Below, piece after piece: positions 27,886 to 36,635 of a stretch of 64,000 nt of DNA. The stretch is taken from NCBI RefSeq assembly GCF_009720775.1, contig NZ_WNKW01000002.1, positions 62,001 through 126,000 on the forward strand. Reading direction: 5' to 3'. Positions within the stretch are counted from its first letter, which is position 1. Every line of letters begins with the position of its first letter. The DNA comes from Pseudoduganella danionis (GTDB lineage: Bacteria > Pseudomonadota > Gammaproteobacteria > Burkholderiales > Burkholderiaceae_D). The translations under genes were made by a program, and so were the position numbers. The notes beneath the pieces are model-generated. The model ran no database searches and was not told where the DNA came from. It saw only the letters and a list, made by a program, of their open reading frames with translations.

Positions 27886-30726
27886 ATGCAAAATACCCTG
27901 CTGTTAGTTGACGGTTCCAGCTACCTTTATCGTGCCTATCACGGCCTGCCCGACCTGCGCAGCGCGGACGGCTACCCGACCGGCGCCATGCACGGCATGG
28001 TCAATATGCTGCGCCGCCTGCGCGCCGACTATCCTGCAGCCTATATCGCCTGCGTGTTCGACGCCAAGGGCAAGACCTTCCGCGACGAGATGTACCCCGA
28101 ATACAAGGCCACCCGTGCTTCCATGCCGGACGACCTGCGCCTGCAGATCGAGCCTATCCACGAAGTGGTCAAAGCCATGGGTTGGCCCATCCTGATGGTG
28201 GAAGGGGTGGAAGCGGACGACGTGATCGGCACGCTGTCGCTGCAGGCCGCGCAGGCCGGCATGAATGTGGTGATCTCCACCGGCGACAAGGATCTGGCCC
28301 AGTTGGTCAATCCGCAAGTCATGCTGATCAACACCATGACCAATGAGAAGATGGATGAAGCGGGCGTGCTGGCCAAATTCGGCGTGCCGCCGAATCGCAT
28401 CATCGATTACCTGACCCTGATCGGCGATACCGTCGACAACGTGCCGGGCGTGCACAAGTGCGGCCCGAAAACGGCGCTCAAGTGGCTGACCGCGTACGAC
28501 AGTCTGGATGGCGTGATGGCGCATGCGGCCGAAGTGGGTGGCGCCGTGGGCGAGAACCTGCGTACAGCGCTGCCATGGCTGCCCAAGGGCCGTGAACTGA
28601 TCACCGTGAAGCTGGACTGCGACCTGTCGGCACACATGGACAGCATCAGCGCCTCGCTGGTGGCGCAGCCGGAAGACAAGGACGGGCTGCTGGCCTTCTT
28701 CAGCAAATACGGTTTCAAGACCCTGCTGCGTGAATTGAGCAGTGGCGCAGCGGGTGCCGGTGCAGCAGCGCGCGGTGCAGGTGCAGGCGCAGGTGCAGGC
28801 ACAGGTGCGGGCGCTGCCGGCCGCGGCGCTGACGCCGCGGGTGCTACCGGTGCGCCTGCCATTGCCGCCGGTGGCGCCGTCTCGGCCAACCTCGACATGT
28901 TCGGCACAGCGCCGGAAATCAAGGCCGAATACGAAACCGTGCTGACGCAGGAACAGCTGGCGCGCTGGATCGCCCTGATCAACGCGGCCGCGCTGACGGC
29001 GGTGGACACGGAAACCACCTCGCTGGAACCGATGACGGCGCAGCTGGTCGGCATCTCGCTGTCGGTGGAAGCGGGCAAAGCCTGCTACATCCCGCTGGCA
29101 CACGCCTATCCGGGCGTGCCGCAGCAGCTCGACCGTGCTGCCACGCTGGCGCAACTGCGTCCATGGCTGGAAGACGCCGGCAAGGCCAAGGTAGGCCAGA
29201 ACCTCAAATACGACGCACACATTTTTGCCAATCAGGGCATCACCCTGCGCGGCATCGCGCACGACACGCTGCTCGAATCGTATGTATTCGAATCGCACCG
29301 CAGCCACGACATGGACAGTCTGGCGCTGCGCCACCTGAACTACACCACCATTCCGTTCGTGGATGTGTGCGGCAAGGGCGCCAGCCAGATCACTTTCGAT
29401 CAAGTGGAAATCGAGCGCGCCACAGCCTATGCGGCAGAAGATGCCGACATCACGCTGCGCCTGCATCAGGCCATGATCGGTGAAGTGGAACCACACGACA
29501 AACTCAATTTCATCTACCGCCAGATCGAATTGCCGACCGCCGTGGTACTGCAGAAAATCGAGCGCAACGGCGTGCAGATCGATGCCGCCCTGCTGCAGCA
29601 GCAATCGGCCGAACTGGGTGCGCGCATCGTCGAGCTGGAAGCCAAGGCGCACGAACTGGCCGAGCAGCCTTTCAATCTGGGTTCGCCCAAGCAGATCGGC
29701 GAAATCTTCTTCGAGAAGCTGAAACTGCCGGTAGTGAAAAAGACGCCGAGCGGTGCGCCATCGACCGACGAAGAAGTGCTGCAGAAGCTGGCGGAAGACT
29801 ATCCGCTGCCGAAAGTGCTGCTGGAATACCGCAGCCTGTCCAAGCTCAAATCGACCTATACCGACAAGCTGCCCAAGGGCATCAACCCAGCCACGGGCCG
29901 TGTACACACCAACTATGCGCAGGCCGTAGCCGTCACGGGCCGGCTGGCTTCGAACGATCCGAATCTGCAGAACATCCCCGTGCGTACCAAGGAAGGCCGC
30001 CGCATCCGCGAAGCCTTCGTCGCGCCGGCCGGCAGCCATATCGTCTCGGCCGACTATTCGCAGATCGAACTGCGCATCATGGCGCACATTTCGGAAGATG
30101 AAGCCATGCTGCGCGCGTTTGCCGACGGGGTGGACATCCACCGCGCTACGGCGGGCGAAATCTTCGGCGTGGCACCGCAGGATGTGGACAGCGAACAGCG
30201 CCGCTACGCCAAGGTGATCAACTTCGGTCTGATCTACGGCATGAGCGCCTTCGGTCTGGCCGCCAATCTGGGCATAGAACGGGGCGCTGCGCAAAACTAT
30301 ATCGAGCGCTATTTCGCCCGCTTCGCCGGCGTCAAACAGTATATGGACGACACCCGCCAGCAGGCCAAGGCACGCGGCTATGTGGAAACCGTGTTCGGTC
30401 GCCGCCTGTGGCTGCCCGAAATTAATTCGCCCAACGGCCCGCGCCGTCAGGCTGCCGAACGCGCAGCGATCAACGCACCGATGCAGGGTACCGCGGCCGA
30501 TCTGATCAAGCTGGCCATGGTGGCCGTGCAGGACTGGCTCGAAGCGCAGCAACTGCAGACCCGCATGATCATGCAGGTGCACGATGAACTGGTGCTGGAA
30601 GTGCCGGACGCCGAACTGTCGCTGGTCAAGGACATGCTGCCCAAGCTGATGGCCGGCGTGGCCGAACTGAAAGTACCGCTGATCGCCGAAGTCGGCGTCG
30701 GCAACAACTGGGAAGAAGCACACTAA
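27886..30726 (+). CDS. polA: DNA polymerase I
   Basis: Gap filling and Okazaki-fragment processing. Three domains in 946 residues: a 5'-3' exonuclease (1-285; LLVDGSSYLYRAYHGLP, EADDVIGTL); a 3'-5' exonuclease (about 350-525) with intact acidic residues in AVDTETTSLEP, GQNLKYDAH and YAAEDADITLRL, so proofreading should work; and a polymerase domain with VSADYSQIELR near residue 720 and MQVHDELVLEVP near 895. A Gly/Ala-rich linker (about 286-331), built from GGTGCA-like hexamers, joins the first two. I start at ATG 27886; 23 in-frame codons before it give no family match. The upstream region has an extended -10 (TGCGATAAT, 27831-27839). Minus-strand ORFs across it are shadows. Confidence 0.98.
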   Translation: MQNTLLLVDGSSYLYRAYHGLPDLRSADGYPTGAMHGMVNMLRRLRADYPAAYIACVFDAKGKTFRDEMYPEYKATRASMPDDLRLQIEPIHEVVKAMGWPILMVEGVEADDVIGTLSLQAAQAGMNVVISTGDKDLAQLVNPQVMLINTMTNEKMDEAGVLAKFGVPPNRIIDYLTLIGDTVDNVPGVHKCGPKTALKWLTAYDSLDGVMAHAAEVGGAVGENLRTALPWLPKGRELITVKLDCDLSAHMDSISASLVAQPEDKDGLLAFFSKYGFKTLLRELSSGAAGAGAAARGAGAGAGAGTGAGAAGRGADAAGATGAPAIAAGGAVSANLDMFGTAPEIKAEYETVLTQEQLARWIALINAAALTAVDTETTSLEPMTAQLVGISLSVEAGKACYIPLAHAYPGVPQQLDRAATLAQLRPWLEDAGKAKVGQNLKYDAHIFANQGITLRGIAHDTLLESYVFESHRSHDMDSLALRHLNYTTIPFVDVCGKGASQITFDQVEIERATAYAAEDADITLRLHQAMIGEVEPHDKLNFIYRQIELPTAVVLQKIERNGVQIDAALLQQQSAELGARIVELEAKAHELAEQPFNLGSPKQIGEIFFEKLKLPVVKKTPSGAPSTDEEVLQKLAEDYPLPKVLLEYRSLSKLKSTYTDKLPKGINPATGRVHTNYAQAVAVTGRLASNDPNLQNIPVRTKEGRRIREAFVAPAGSHIVSADYSQIELRIMAHISEDEAMLRAFADGVDIHRATAGEIFGVAPQDVDSEQRRYAKVINFGLIYGMSAFGLAANLGIERGAAQNYIERYFARFAGVKQYMDDTRQQAKARGYVETVFGRRLWLPEINSPNGPRRQAAERAAINAPMQGTAADLIKLAMVAVQDWLEAQQLQTRMIMQVHDELVLEVPDAELSLVKDMLPKLMAGVAELKVPLIAEVGVGNNWEEAH

Positions 30727-30796
30727 TTACTTACCAAACGCGCGCCGGGCGCCCGCAGCGGCGCAGGCGGCGCCCATCAATCTGGGAGAGCAATGC

Positions 30797-31684
30797 ATGG
30801 ATGATCTTCAACAGGACGCCGCAAGCCTGCTGGCCAAAACCAGTCTGTCGGACGGCATAGCAAGGCGCGATTTCATCAAGGTGGCACTCGGCACGGGCTT
30901 CGCTGCGGCGGCCATGCCGGTGGTGGCGCAGAACGTCATCAGCACCGATAGCAAGGGGCTGATCGCCGGCACCATCGAGCTCGACGTGGCAGGTCAGCGC
31001 GTGCCCGTGTATCGCGCCCAGCCGGAAGGCAAGGCCAATCCGCCCGTGGTGCTGGTCGTGTCGGAAATCTTCGGCGTGCACGAACACATCGCCGATGTGG
31101 CGCGCCGTTTCGCCAAACTCGGTTACATGGCGCTGGCGCCCGACCTGTTCGTGCGCCAGGGCGATCCGCAGAAAGTGGCCTCGATCGCCGAACTGCAGCG
31201 CGACATCATTGCGCGCACGCCAGACGAGCAAGTGATGGCCGATCTCGATGCCACCGTGGCCTGGGCCACAGCCCATGGCGGTAATACGGACAAGCTGGGC
31301 ATTACCGGTTTCTGCTGGGGCGGCCGTATCACGTGGCTGTACGCCGCCCATAATCCCAAAGTCAAAGCAGGTGTAGCGTGGTATGGCCGTCTGGTGGGAA
31401 CCAGTAGTGCCATGACTCCCAGGCAAGCTATTGATATCGCTGGATCTCTGAAAACTCCCGTGCTGGGCCTGTACGGCCTGAAAGATGCGGGCATCCCGCA
31501 GGACAGCATCGCCGCCATGCAGAAGGAACTGGCCAAGGGTAGCAGTGGCTCGCAGTTCGTGATCTATCCCGATTCGGGCCACGCCTTCCATGCCGACTAC
31601 CGCCCCAGCTATGTGGCGGCCGATGCGCGCGATGGCTGGCAGCGCCTGCAGAACTGGTTCAAGCAGTACGGCGTGGCGCCCTGA
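30797..31684 (+). CDS. Dienelactone hydrolase family protein, probably Tat-exported
   Basis: Alpha/beta hydrolase of 295 residues. After about 22 residues comes a twin-arginine signal (ARRDFIKVALGTGFAAAA), unusual for plain cytosolic dienelactone hydrolases but seen in exported relatives. The Cys nucleophile is in TGFCWGGRI (near residue 173), and the C-terminal Asp and His lie in GLYGLKDAG and YPDSGHAFHADYR. Likely reaction: ester or lactone hydrolysis; the true substrate is unknown. No chlorocatechol genes are near. The start ATG 30797 has GGGAG ten bases upstream. A palindromic hairpin follows the gene. Confidence 0.9.
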   Translation: MDDLQQDAASLLAKTSLSDGIARRDFIKVALGTGFAAAAMPVVAQNVISTDSKGLIAGTIELDVAGQRVPVYRAQPEGKANPPVVLVVSEIFGVHEHIADVARRFAKLGYMALAPDLFVRQGDPQKVASIAELQRDIIARTPDEQVMADLDATVAWATAHGGNTDKLGITGFCWGGRITWLYAAHNPKVKAGVAWYGRLVGTSSAMTPRQAIDIAGSLKTPVLGLYGLKDAGIPQDSIAAMQKELAKGSSGSQFVIYPDSGHAFHADYRPSYVAADARDGWQRLQNWFKQYGVAP

Positions 31685-31690
31685 ATACAC

Positions 31691-31723
31691 CGCCAGGCAG
31701 CCGCGCAAGTGCGCGGCGTGGCG
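31691..31723 (+). terminator. Hairpin after the dienelactone hydrolase gene
   Basis: GCCGCGCA (31700-31707) pairs with TGCGCGGC (31710-31717), and the flanks CGCCA and TGGCG (31691-31695, 31719-31723) extend the stem. It is strong but has no T-run, so factor-independent termination is uncertain. It lies seven bases after the stop codon. Confidence 0.45.
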
Positions 31724-31874
31724 GCGGCGGTTAGCGATTCCGGCGCTGTTTTAGGCAGAAAACCGGGCTGGGCGTTAAAATAATGCCCCCGCTGTCCAGT
31801 TTGGCAGCGGTAGTCCCGTAAGAAGAGGCGATAAGATCGATCCCGTACTGATTTCCATCCTGTTAGCCACCACT

Positions 31875-32612
31875 GTGGCCGGCGTCGTCAGCATTTCTGC
31901 TGCCGCGCTGTTTTCGTTCGCGCTGCTATCGAAAATGGTGGAACGGATGGTCAGCCTGTCGGTCGGCATCATGCTGTCGACGTCGCTGCTACATGCGCTG
32001 CCGGAAGCGTTCGAATCGCAGGCCAGCGCGCGCAGCCTGTTCGCCACGCTGCTGGCCGGCCTGCTGGCCTTCTTCCTGCTGGAGAAGCTGGCCATCCTGC
32101 GCCACTCGCACCACCATGAAGGTGATGGCCACCACCATCACCATGGTCATGACAAGCATGAAGCGGGCAAAGCGGGCTGGATGATACTGGTCGGCGACGG
32201 CATGCACAATTTCACTGACGGCATCCTGATCGCGGCCGCGTTCCTGGCCAATCCGGAACTCGGGCTGGTGACGGGCCTGGCCATCGTCGCGCATGAAATC
32301 CCGCAGGAAATCGGCGACTTCATCGTGCTGCTCAATGCCGGCTTCTCGCGCACGCGTGCCTACGTCTACAACCTGCTGTGCAGCCTGCTGTCGATCGCTG
32401 GCGGCCTGCTTGGCTACTACACGCTGGACCGTGCCAGCGGCCTGATACCTTATGTGCTGGTGTTTGCCTCGTCGGGCTTCATCTACATTGCCGTCAGCGA
32501 TCTGATGCCGCAGATGCAGCGCCGCGCTACCCTGCGCGAAAGCGTGCCGCAAGTGCTGCTGATCGCGGCCGGCGTGTCTATCGTGCTGTGGCTAACCCAC
32601 AGCCACCATTAA
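31875..32612 (+). CDS. ZIP family divalent metal transporter
   Basis: Inner-membrane importer of Zn or related divalent metals. At least 245 residues with about seven hydrophobic segments. A His-rich cytoplasmic loop (HSHHHEGDGHHHHHGHDKHE) lies between helices 3 and 4. The helix IV and V metal motifs are GDGMHNFTDGILIAAAF and IVAHEIPQEIGDFIVL. The end is WLTHSHH. The start is unsure: the first canonical start in frame is GTG 31875, inside the first helix. A strong AAGAGG at 31823-31828 instead points to 31836, where an ATC codon opens IDPVLISILLATTVAG, matching the usual N-terminus. A hairpin (31789-31810) precedes it. Confidence 0.88.
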   Translation: MAGVVSISAAALFSFALLSKMVERMVSLSVGIMLSTSLLHALPEAFESQASARSLFATLLAGLLAFFLLEKLAILRHSHHHEGDGHHHHHGHDKHEAGKAGWMILVGDGMHNFTDGILIAAAFLANPELGLVTGLAIVAHEIPQEIGDFIVLLNAGFSRTRAYVYNLLCSLLSIAGGLLGYYTLDRASGLIPYVLVFASSGFIYIAVSDLMPQMQRRATLRESVPQVLLIAAGVSIVLWLTHSHH

Positions 32613-32631
32613 GTCGTATCGGGAACCACGC

Positions 32632-32967
32632 TCAGCCTGAAGGCGCGCCTCCGATGCGCTGGAATAGCTGGGTTCGGAAGTTTCTTCGGGTATGTATGAA
32701 CATGTGGATGAGCACTAGCTCATCGTCGTATTCATAGACGATTCTAGTTTGCCGCACCAATATGTAGCGGATGTTGCGGATGCCAAGTTCCAGCAGATCA
32801 TCGATCTGGCTGCCGAGATGGGGATGTTCCCTGATCTGGCGTATCGCTGTCTTGTATTCCAGATTGATGGCGTTCCATACGTGCTCACCGAAGTCGTTCC
32901 TGATATAGCGCTTGACCTCTACGAAGTCCTGCTTGGCACTCTCAAGAACGACGACCTTGCGGCTCAC
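32632..32967 (-). CDS. RelE/ParE family toxin
   Basis: Small basic toxin of a type II toxin-antitoxin pair, 111 residues. It shows the ParE-like pattern: an N-terminal helical part with SAKQDFVEVKRYIRNDFGE, then RYILVRQTRIVYEYDDELVLIHMFIHTRR. Translation starts at GTG 32967, overlapping the antitoxin TGA (GTGA), which is typical for coupled pairs. The target (gyrase for ParE, mRNA for RelE) cannot be decided; the length and the late IVYEYDDE segment favour ParE. The operon is antitoxin first, and its 3' end converges on the ZIP transporter. Confidence 0.88.
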   Translation of the reverse strand: MSRKVVVLESAKQDFVEVKRYIRNDFGEHVWNAINLEYKTAIRQIREHPHLGSQIDDLLELGIRNIRYILVRQTRIVYEYDDELVLIHMFIHTRRNFRTQLFQRIGGAPSG

Positions 32968-33230
32968 GGGTGATCGTCCATTTCATCGAGGAACGATTCT
33001 GCGTCGCTGAATTTCCCCTCTTTGAATTCCTGTTTGCCGAGCGCGATAAGCTTGAGTAGCGCCAGCGTTTCCTGCTGTTTTTCGTACTCGCGGATATCCA
33101 TCACCACCATCTTGGGTTCACCATGCTGTGTGATGATGATAGGTTCGGGATTGGTGATGAATTCCTTGACGATTTCCGCGGCGCTGGACTTGAGATAGGT
33201 GATGGGCCTGATCTGTTGAGGGAGAGGCAT
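32964..33230 (-). CDS. Phd/YefM family antitoxin
   Basis: Antitoxin of 88 residues. The N-terminal Phd/YefM fold, which binds operator DNA, is seen in PITYLKSSAAEIVKEF and ITQHGEPKMVVMDIREYEK. The acidic C-terminal part (EFKEGKFSDAESFLDEMDD) should wrap the toxin. It probably autoregulates the operon with the toxin as co-repressor, as in the family. A palindrome related to the genome repeats lies 19 bases upstream of its ATG and may be part of the control region. Confidence 0.9.
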   Translation of the reverse strand: MPLPQQIRPITYLKSSAAEIVKEFITNPEPIIITQHGEPKMVVMDIREYEKQQETLALLKLIALGKQEFKEGKFSDAESFLDEMDDHP

Positions 33231-33248
33231 GGCAGCTCCTGAAAGTAT

Positions 33249-33278
33249 GGGGTCAGAATACGAGCCGGATTCTGCCCC
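33249..33278. repeat. Short palindrome upstream of the toxin-antitoxin operon
   Basis: GGGGTCAGAAT (33249-33259) and ATTCTGCCCC (33269-33278) form an inverted repeat with one unpaired T and a nine-base loop. The GGGGTCAG start matches the REP-like family at 6847, 39681 and 54217, but the rest differs. It sits between the antitoxin ATG and the end of the sulfurtransferase gene, both on the minus strand. Confidence 0.7.
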
Positions 33279-33315
33279 GTCAACGATGGCTTGCGGATAA
33301 ATGCCCTGTGTTTGA

Positions 33316-34170
33316 TTAATTGCCGGTGGCGACAGGGCGGGCCGGATCGGCGCACCATTCGCTCCACGAGCCGGGGTAGAGCACGGCGCCCGGCATGCCG
33401 GCCACTTCCAGAGCCAGCAGGTTGTGGCAGGCCGTTACACCGGAACCGCACTGCATGATGGCTTGCGCGGCCGTGGCAAACAGAGGCGCGAACTCGCTGC
33501 GCAGCTGGGCCGCATCCTTGAAAGTGCCGTCGGCCGTCAGGTTGTCCTTGAAAAAGCGGTTGCGTGCATGGGGAATGTGGCCGCCGACGGGATCGATGGT
33601 TTCGTTCTCGCCCCGATAGCGGTCTGCTGCGCGCGCATCGACCACGATGCGGTCCTGCGTGGACAGGTTGAACAGCACGTCTTCCACCGTCACCGTCTGC
33701 ACCAGCGCCGCACGTTCGCTGAGCGTCCCTGCGCTGGCCGGTGCTGGCTCCGCCGTTTCCAGCGGCTGGCCCTGGGCCTGCCACGCGGGCAGGCCGCCAT
33801 CCAGCACGGCCACACTGTCATGCCCCATCCAGCGCAGCAACCACCAAAGGCGGGCCGCAAACATGCCGCCGTGGGCGTCGTACGCCACCACCTGCGTGCC
33901 ATCGCTGATGCCCCAGCTACGCAAGGTGGCCAGCAGGGTAGCCCGCTCGGGCAACGGGTGGCGGCCACGGAACACGCCGTCCGCGCCCGTTTTGGCGCCC
34001 GACAGATCGGTATCGATATGGGCAAAACGGGCGCCCGGGATATGCCCGCCGGCGTAGGCTACGCGGCCGGCCGCAGGGTTCATCAGGTCATGGCGGCAAT
34101 CGAGCACGACCCACTGGCTATCGTGGGCATTGCGCGCCAGTTCGGCGGCGCTGATCAGGGTAGTGTGCAT
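33316..34170 (-). CDS. sseA: 3-mercaptopyruvate sulfurtransferase (two rhodanese domains)
   Basis: Transfers sulfur from 3-mercaptopyruvate (or thiosulfate) to thiol acceptors or cyanide. The 284 residues form two rhodanese domains. The N-terminal, inactive one begins WVVLDCRHDL and holds HIPGARFAHIDTDLSG. The C-terminal one has VVDARAADRYRG and the active loop CGSGVTAC, identical in type to SseA mercaptopyruvate sulfurtransferase rather than the CRKGVT loop of thiosulfate enzymes. The ATG at 34170 gives MHTTLISAAELA. It stands alone, upstream of the toxin-antitoxin pair. Confidence 0.93.
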   Translation of the reverse strand: MHTTLISAAELARNAHDSQWVVLDCRHDLMNPAAGRVAYAGGHIPGARFAHIDTDLSGAKTGADGVFRGRHPLPERATLLATLRSWGISDGTQVVAYDAHGGMFAARLWWLLRWMGHDSVAVLDGGLPAWQAQGQPLETAEPAPASAGTLSERAALVQTVTVEDVLFNLSTQDRIVVDARAADRYRGENETIDPVGGHIPHARNRFFKDNLTADGTFKDAAQLRSEFAPLFATAAQAIMQCGSGVTACHNLLALEVAGMPGAVLYPGSWSEWCADPARPVATGN

Positions 34171-34254
34171 AACAGGGCTCCTCGTTGAGTGACTGGCACC
34201 AGTGTCCAGTCCTGATCCCGGCCTGCGGCCCCGGACCAGGCCGCAGGCCAGAAC

Positions 34255-35178
34255 TCAGACTTCGCTGGCAATCGGATCGGTACTGGCGATGGCCTTACCG
34301 CGCTCCGTGTTACGGGTATTGTAGAACGTTGCGGCCACGCCCGACAGCAGGATCACACTGATCCCGGCCCAGCTATGCCAACTGAAAGCATCATCGAACA
34401 CCAGCACGCCCCATACGCTGGAGAACACAATGCCGGTGTACTGCAGATTGGCCACCACCAGCGTCTGGCCCAGCCGGTAGGCACGCGTCATGGCGATCTG
34501 GGCGCTGGTGGCGCAGATGCCTATGCCCAGCAGCAGCAAGCCGCCGTGCCAGCTCGTGATGGGGTGCCAGACGGCCGCGCCATCGGGCGCAAGTGCATAG
34601 TTGCCGGCAATACCCGCGACCAGACTCATCGCGGAGAAATACAGCACCACGCGGTTTTCCGGTTCACCGGCCAGCCCCAGTTTGCGTACCTGCATATAGG
34701 CCATGGCGGACAGCACGCTGGAGCCCAGCGCGATCAGCGCCGTGCCTAGCTGGTTGGCGTGGAAAGCCGGTTGCAGCAGCAGCGTGACGCCGCCGAAGCT
34801 GGCAGCAATGGCGGCCAGCAGCGGCCACCGCACCTGATTCTTGGCATGCCACCAGCCCATGATGAACAGCCACAGGGCGATCCAGATGGGCGCCATGTAG
34901 TTGAGTGTGACGGCGGTGGCCAGCGGCAGGTTGGCAATTGCGTAGAACCACATCCACAGCGATACCACGCCGACCACGCCGCGCCACAAATGGGCGCCCG
35001 GCATAGTCGTGCGGAAGCTGCCGCCCTGCAGGCGGATGATGAGGGACAGGACCACGACACCGACGATGCCGCGGTACATCACGATTTCGGACGTGGAGAA
35101 CTGCTGCGACGCCAGCTTCACGCACACGCCCATGGCGGCGAACATGAAACTGGCAAACAGCATCCACAGAGATTGCAT
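34255..35178 (-). CDS. DMT superfamily (EamA) transporter
   Basis: Inner-membrane transporter of 307 residues with ten hydrophobic helices in two EamA repeats. The first begins SLWMLFASFMFAAMGVCVKLA. The second begins near residue 145 (ALIALGSSVLSAMAYMQVRKL). RGIVGVVVLSLIIR and TLNYMAPIWIALW are repeat features. Members export amino acids, metabolites or drugs; the substrate is not predictable. It lies 18 bases downstream of the Rieske oxygenase gene on the same strand and may be cotranscribed, which could point to export of a product or substrate related to that enzyme (inference). Confidence 0.9.
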   Translation of the reverse strand: MQSLWMLFASFMFAAMGVCVKLASQQFSTSEIVMYRGIVGVVVLSLIIRLQGGSFRTTMPGAHLWRGVVGVVSLWMWFYAIANLPLATAVTLNYMAPIWIALWLFIMGWWHAKNQVRWPLLAAIAASFGGVTLLLQPAFHANQLGTALIALGSSVLSAMAYMQVRKLGLAGEPENRVVLYFSAMSLVAGIAGNYALAPDGAAVWHPITSWHGGLLLLGIGICATSAQIAMTRAYRLGQTLVVANLQYTGIVFSSVWGVLVFDDAFSWHSWAGISVILLSGVAATFYNTRNTERGKAIASTDPIASEV

Positions 35179-35196
35179 CGTTAGCTGCCTACCGAG

Positions 35197-36303
35197 TTAC
35201 TTCGGCAGTTCGATGTTGGCGCGGTACCATTCGTGGAAGTGCTGCATGCCGTCTTCCATTGGCGACTGGTAAGGCCCCGCATCCGTCATGCCGCGCTTCA
35301 TCAGCGCCTTGCGGCCCGCGTCCATGCGCTGGCCGATTTCATCGTCCTCGATGCAGGTTTCCATGTAGGCGGCTCGCTCGGCTTCGACGAACTCGCGCTC
35401 GAACAGCACGATCTCTTCCGGATAATAGAACTCCACCACGTTCTTGGTGCGCTGCGGACCGTCCGGCCACAGGGTCGAGACGATCAGCACATGCGGATAC
35501 CACTCCACCATGATGTTGGGGTAGAGCGTGAGCCAGATGGCGCCATATGGCGGCGCTTCGCCGCCACGGAACTGGAGCACCTGCTCCTGCCAGCGCTTAT
35601 AGATTTCCGAGCCGGACTTCTGCAGGCCTTTGTGCACGCCCACCGTCTGCACGCTGTAGTCGGCACCGAATTCCCAGCGCAGATCGTCGCAGCTGACAAA
35701 GCTGCCCAGCCCCGGGTGGAACGGCTCGACGTGGTAATCCTCCAGATAGACTTCGATGAAAGTCTTCCAGTTGTAATCGCAGTGGTGCACTTCCACGTGG
35801 TCCAGCATATAGCCGGTGAAATCCAGATCCTTGGTGACGGACAGCTGCGACAGCTTTTCCATCACGTTGTAGCCATTCTGCTCGAACAGCAGACCATTCC
35901 AGCTTTGCAGCTTGGTTTGTGGCAGGTGCAGGCAAGGCGTGGCCGGGAAGTGCGGCGCACCGATCAGCTCACCTTTGAGGTCATAGGTCCAGCGGTGCAG
36001 CGGGCAGACGATGTTGTCTGCATTGCCACGGCCATTGACCATTACCGCCTGCCGGTGACGGCATACGTTGGACAGTAATTCCAGACCATCGGCATTGCGC
36101 ACCAGTACGCGGCCCTCGTTTTCGGATGCGAGCGTGGCAAAGTCGCCCACATTCGGCACCATCAGTTCGTGGCCGATATAGCGCGGACCGTTCTGGAAAA
36201 GTTGCTGCATTTCACGCTGCAGTAGCGCTTCGTCAAAATAGACGTCAACCGGTAGTTGCGCGTTCGAACGCGCCAGCTTAGCGTGGGTACCCAGATCGGA
36301 CAT
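35197..36303 (-). CDS. Rieske non-haem iron oxygenase, alpha subunit
   Basis: Aromatic ring-hydroxylating dioxygenase family, about 368 residues. The Rieske 2Fe-2S ligands are Cys81-x-His83 (VCRHRQAVM) and Cys100-x-x-His103 (VCPLHRWTYD). The mononuclear iron site is in EVYLEDYHVEPFHPG near residue 190. The sequence resembles choline-monooxygenase-like or quaternary-amine oxygenases more than naphthalene dioxygenase, judging from the long C-terminal part; the substrate is unknown. I start at ATG 36303 (AAGGGGGG nine bases upstream); nine in-frame codons before it are weaker. No beta subunit, ferredoxin or reductase gene is adjacent. A TATAAT -10 on the minus strand (36404-36409) is a possible promoter. 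Confidence 0.9.
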   Translation of the reverse strand: MSDLGTHAKLARSNAQLPVDVYFDEALLQREMQQLFQNGPRYIGHELMVPNVGDFATLASENEGRVLVRNADGLELLSNVCRHRQAVMVNGRGNADNIVCPLHRWTYDLKGELIGAPHFPATPCLHLPQTKLQSWNGLLFEQNGYNVMEKLSQLSVTKDLDFTGYMLDHVEVHHCDYNWKTFIEVYLEDYHVEPFHPGLGSFVSCDDLRWEFGADYSVQTVGVHKGLQKSGSEIYKRWQEQVLQFRGGEAPPYGAIWLTLYPNIMVEWYPHVLIVSTLWPDGPQRTKNVVEFYYPEEIVLFEREFVEAERAAYMETCIEDDEIGQRMDAGRKALMKRGMTDAGPYQSPMEDGMQHFHEWYRANIELPK

Positions 36304-36635
36304 CCCAACCCCCCTTAATATGTACTTCAAACCAAGAAGAGACAGAATCCGTAAAGACCTGAATTCAAGTTTGTTGAAAATGGTATTTCGGACAGAACCG
36401 GCGATTATACCGTGTTTCCGCCCCCTGAGGCGCGCCAGCCAGTGTTTTAGGGCCTATCAGGCCTCGCTAGGGACGATAAACGGCAGGTTTGCGCTGCCTG
36501 CATGCCTAATTGCGATAAAATCCACTGTTTCCACTGCCGCGCGGGCCGCTAGAGTACCACCGGATCAGGTGGTTTGTTCTAAAATAACGGGCTACACTGC
36601 GCGGGCATGTGTATTGCCATACAACTTGAGTAACT
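36304..36635. other. Divergent intergenic region between the Rieske oxygenase and xseB
   Basis: About 330 bases without a gene. It holds a minus-strand TATAAT (36404-36409) for the oxygenase gene. On the plus strand there are two AT-rich -10-like boxes (TAAAAT at 36516-36521 and 36580-36585), without convincing -35 boxes. A small hairpin ACCACC/GGTGGT (36556-36573) lies between them. I see no ORF with support, no RNA gene and no repeat. Confidence 0.5.

Noticed and set aside
27904..30723. 939-codon minus-strand frame opposite polA
   Set aside because: Pure shadow of polA; the plus-strand protein has every family motif, whereas the antisense one has none.
32632..33230. Foreign island signature around the toxin-antitoxin pair
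   Set aside because: The pair is somewhat less GC-rich, but no flanking direct repeats, integrase or transposase is seen, so transfer cannot be supported from this window.
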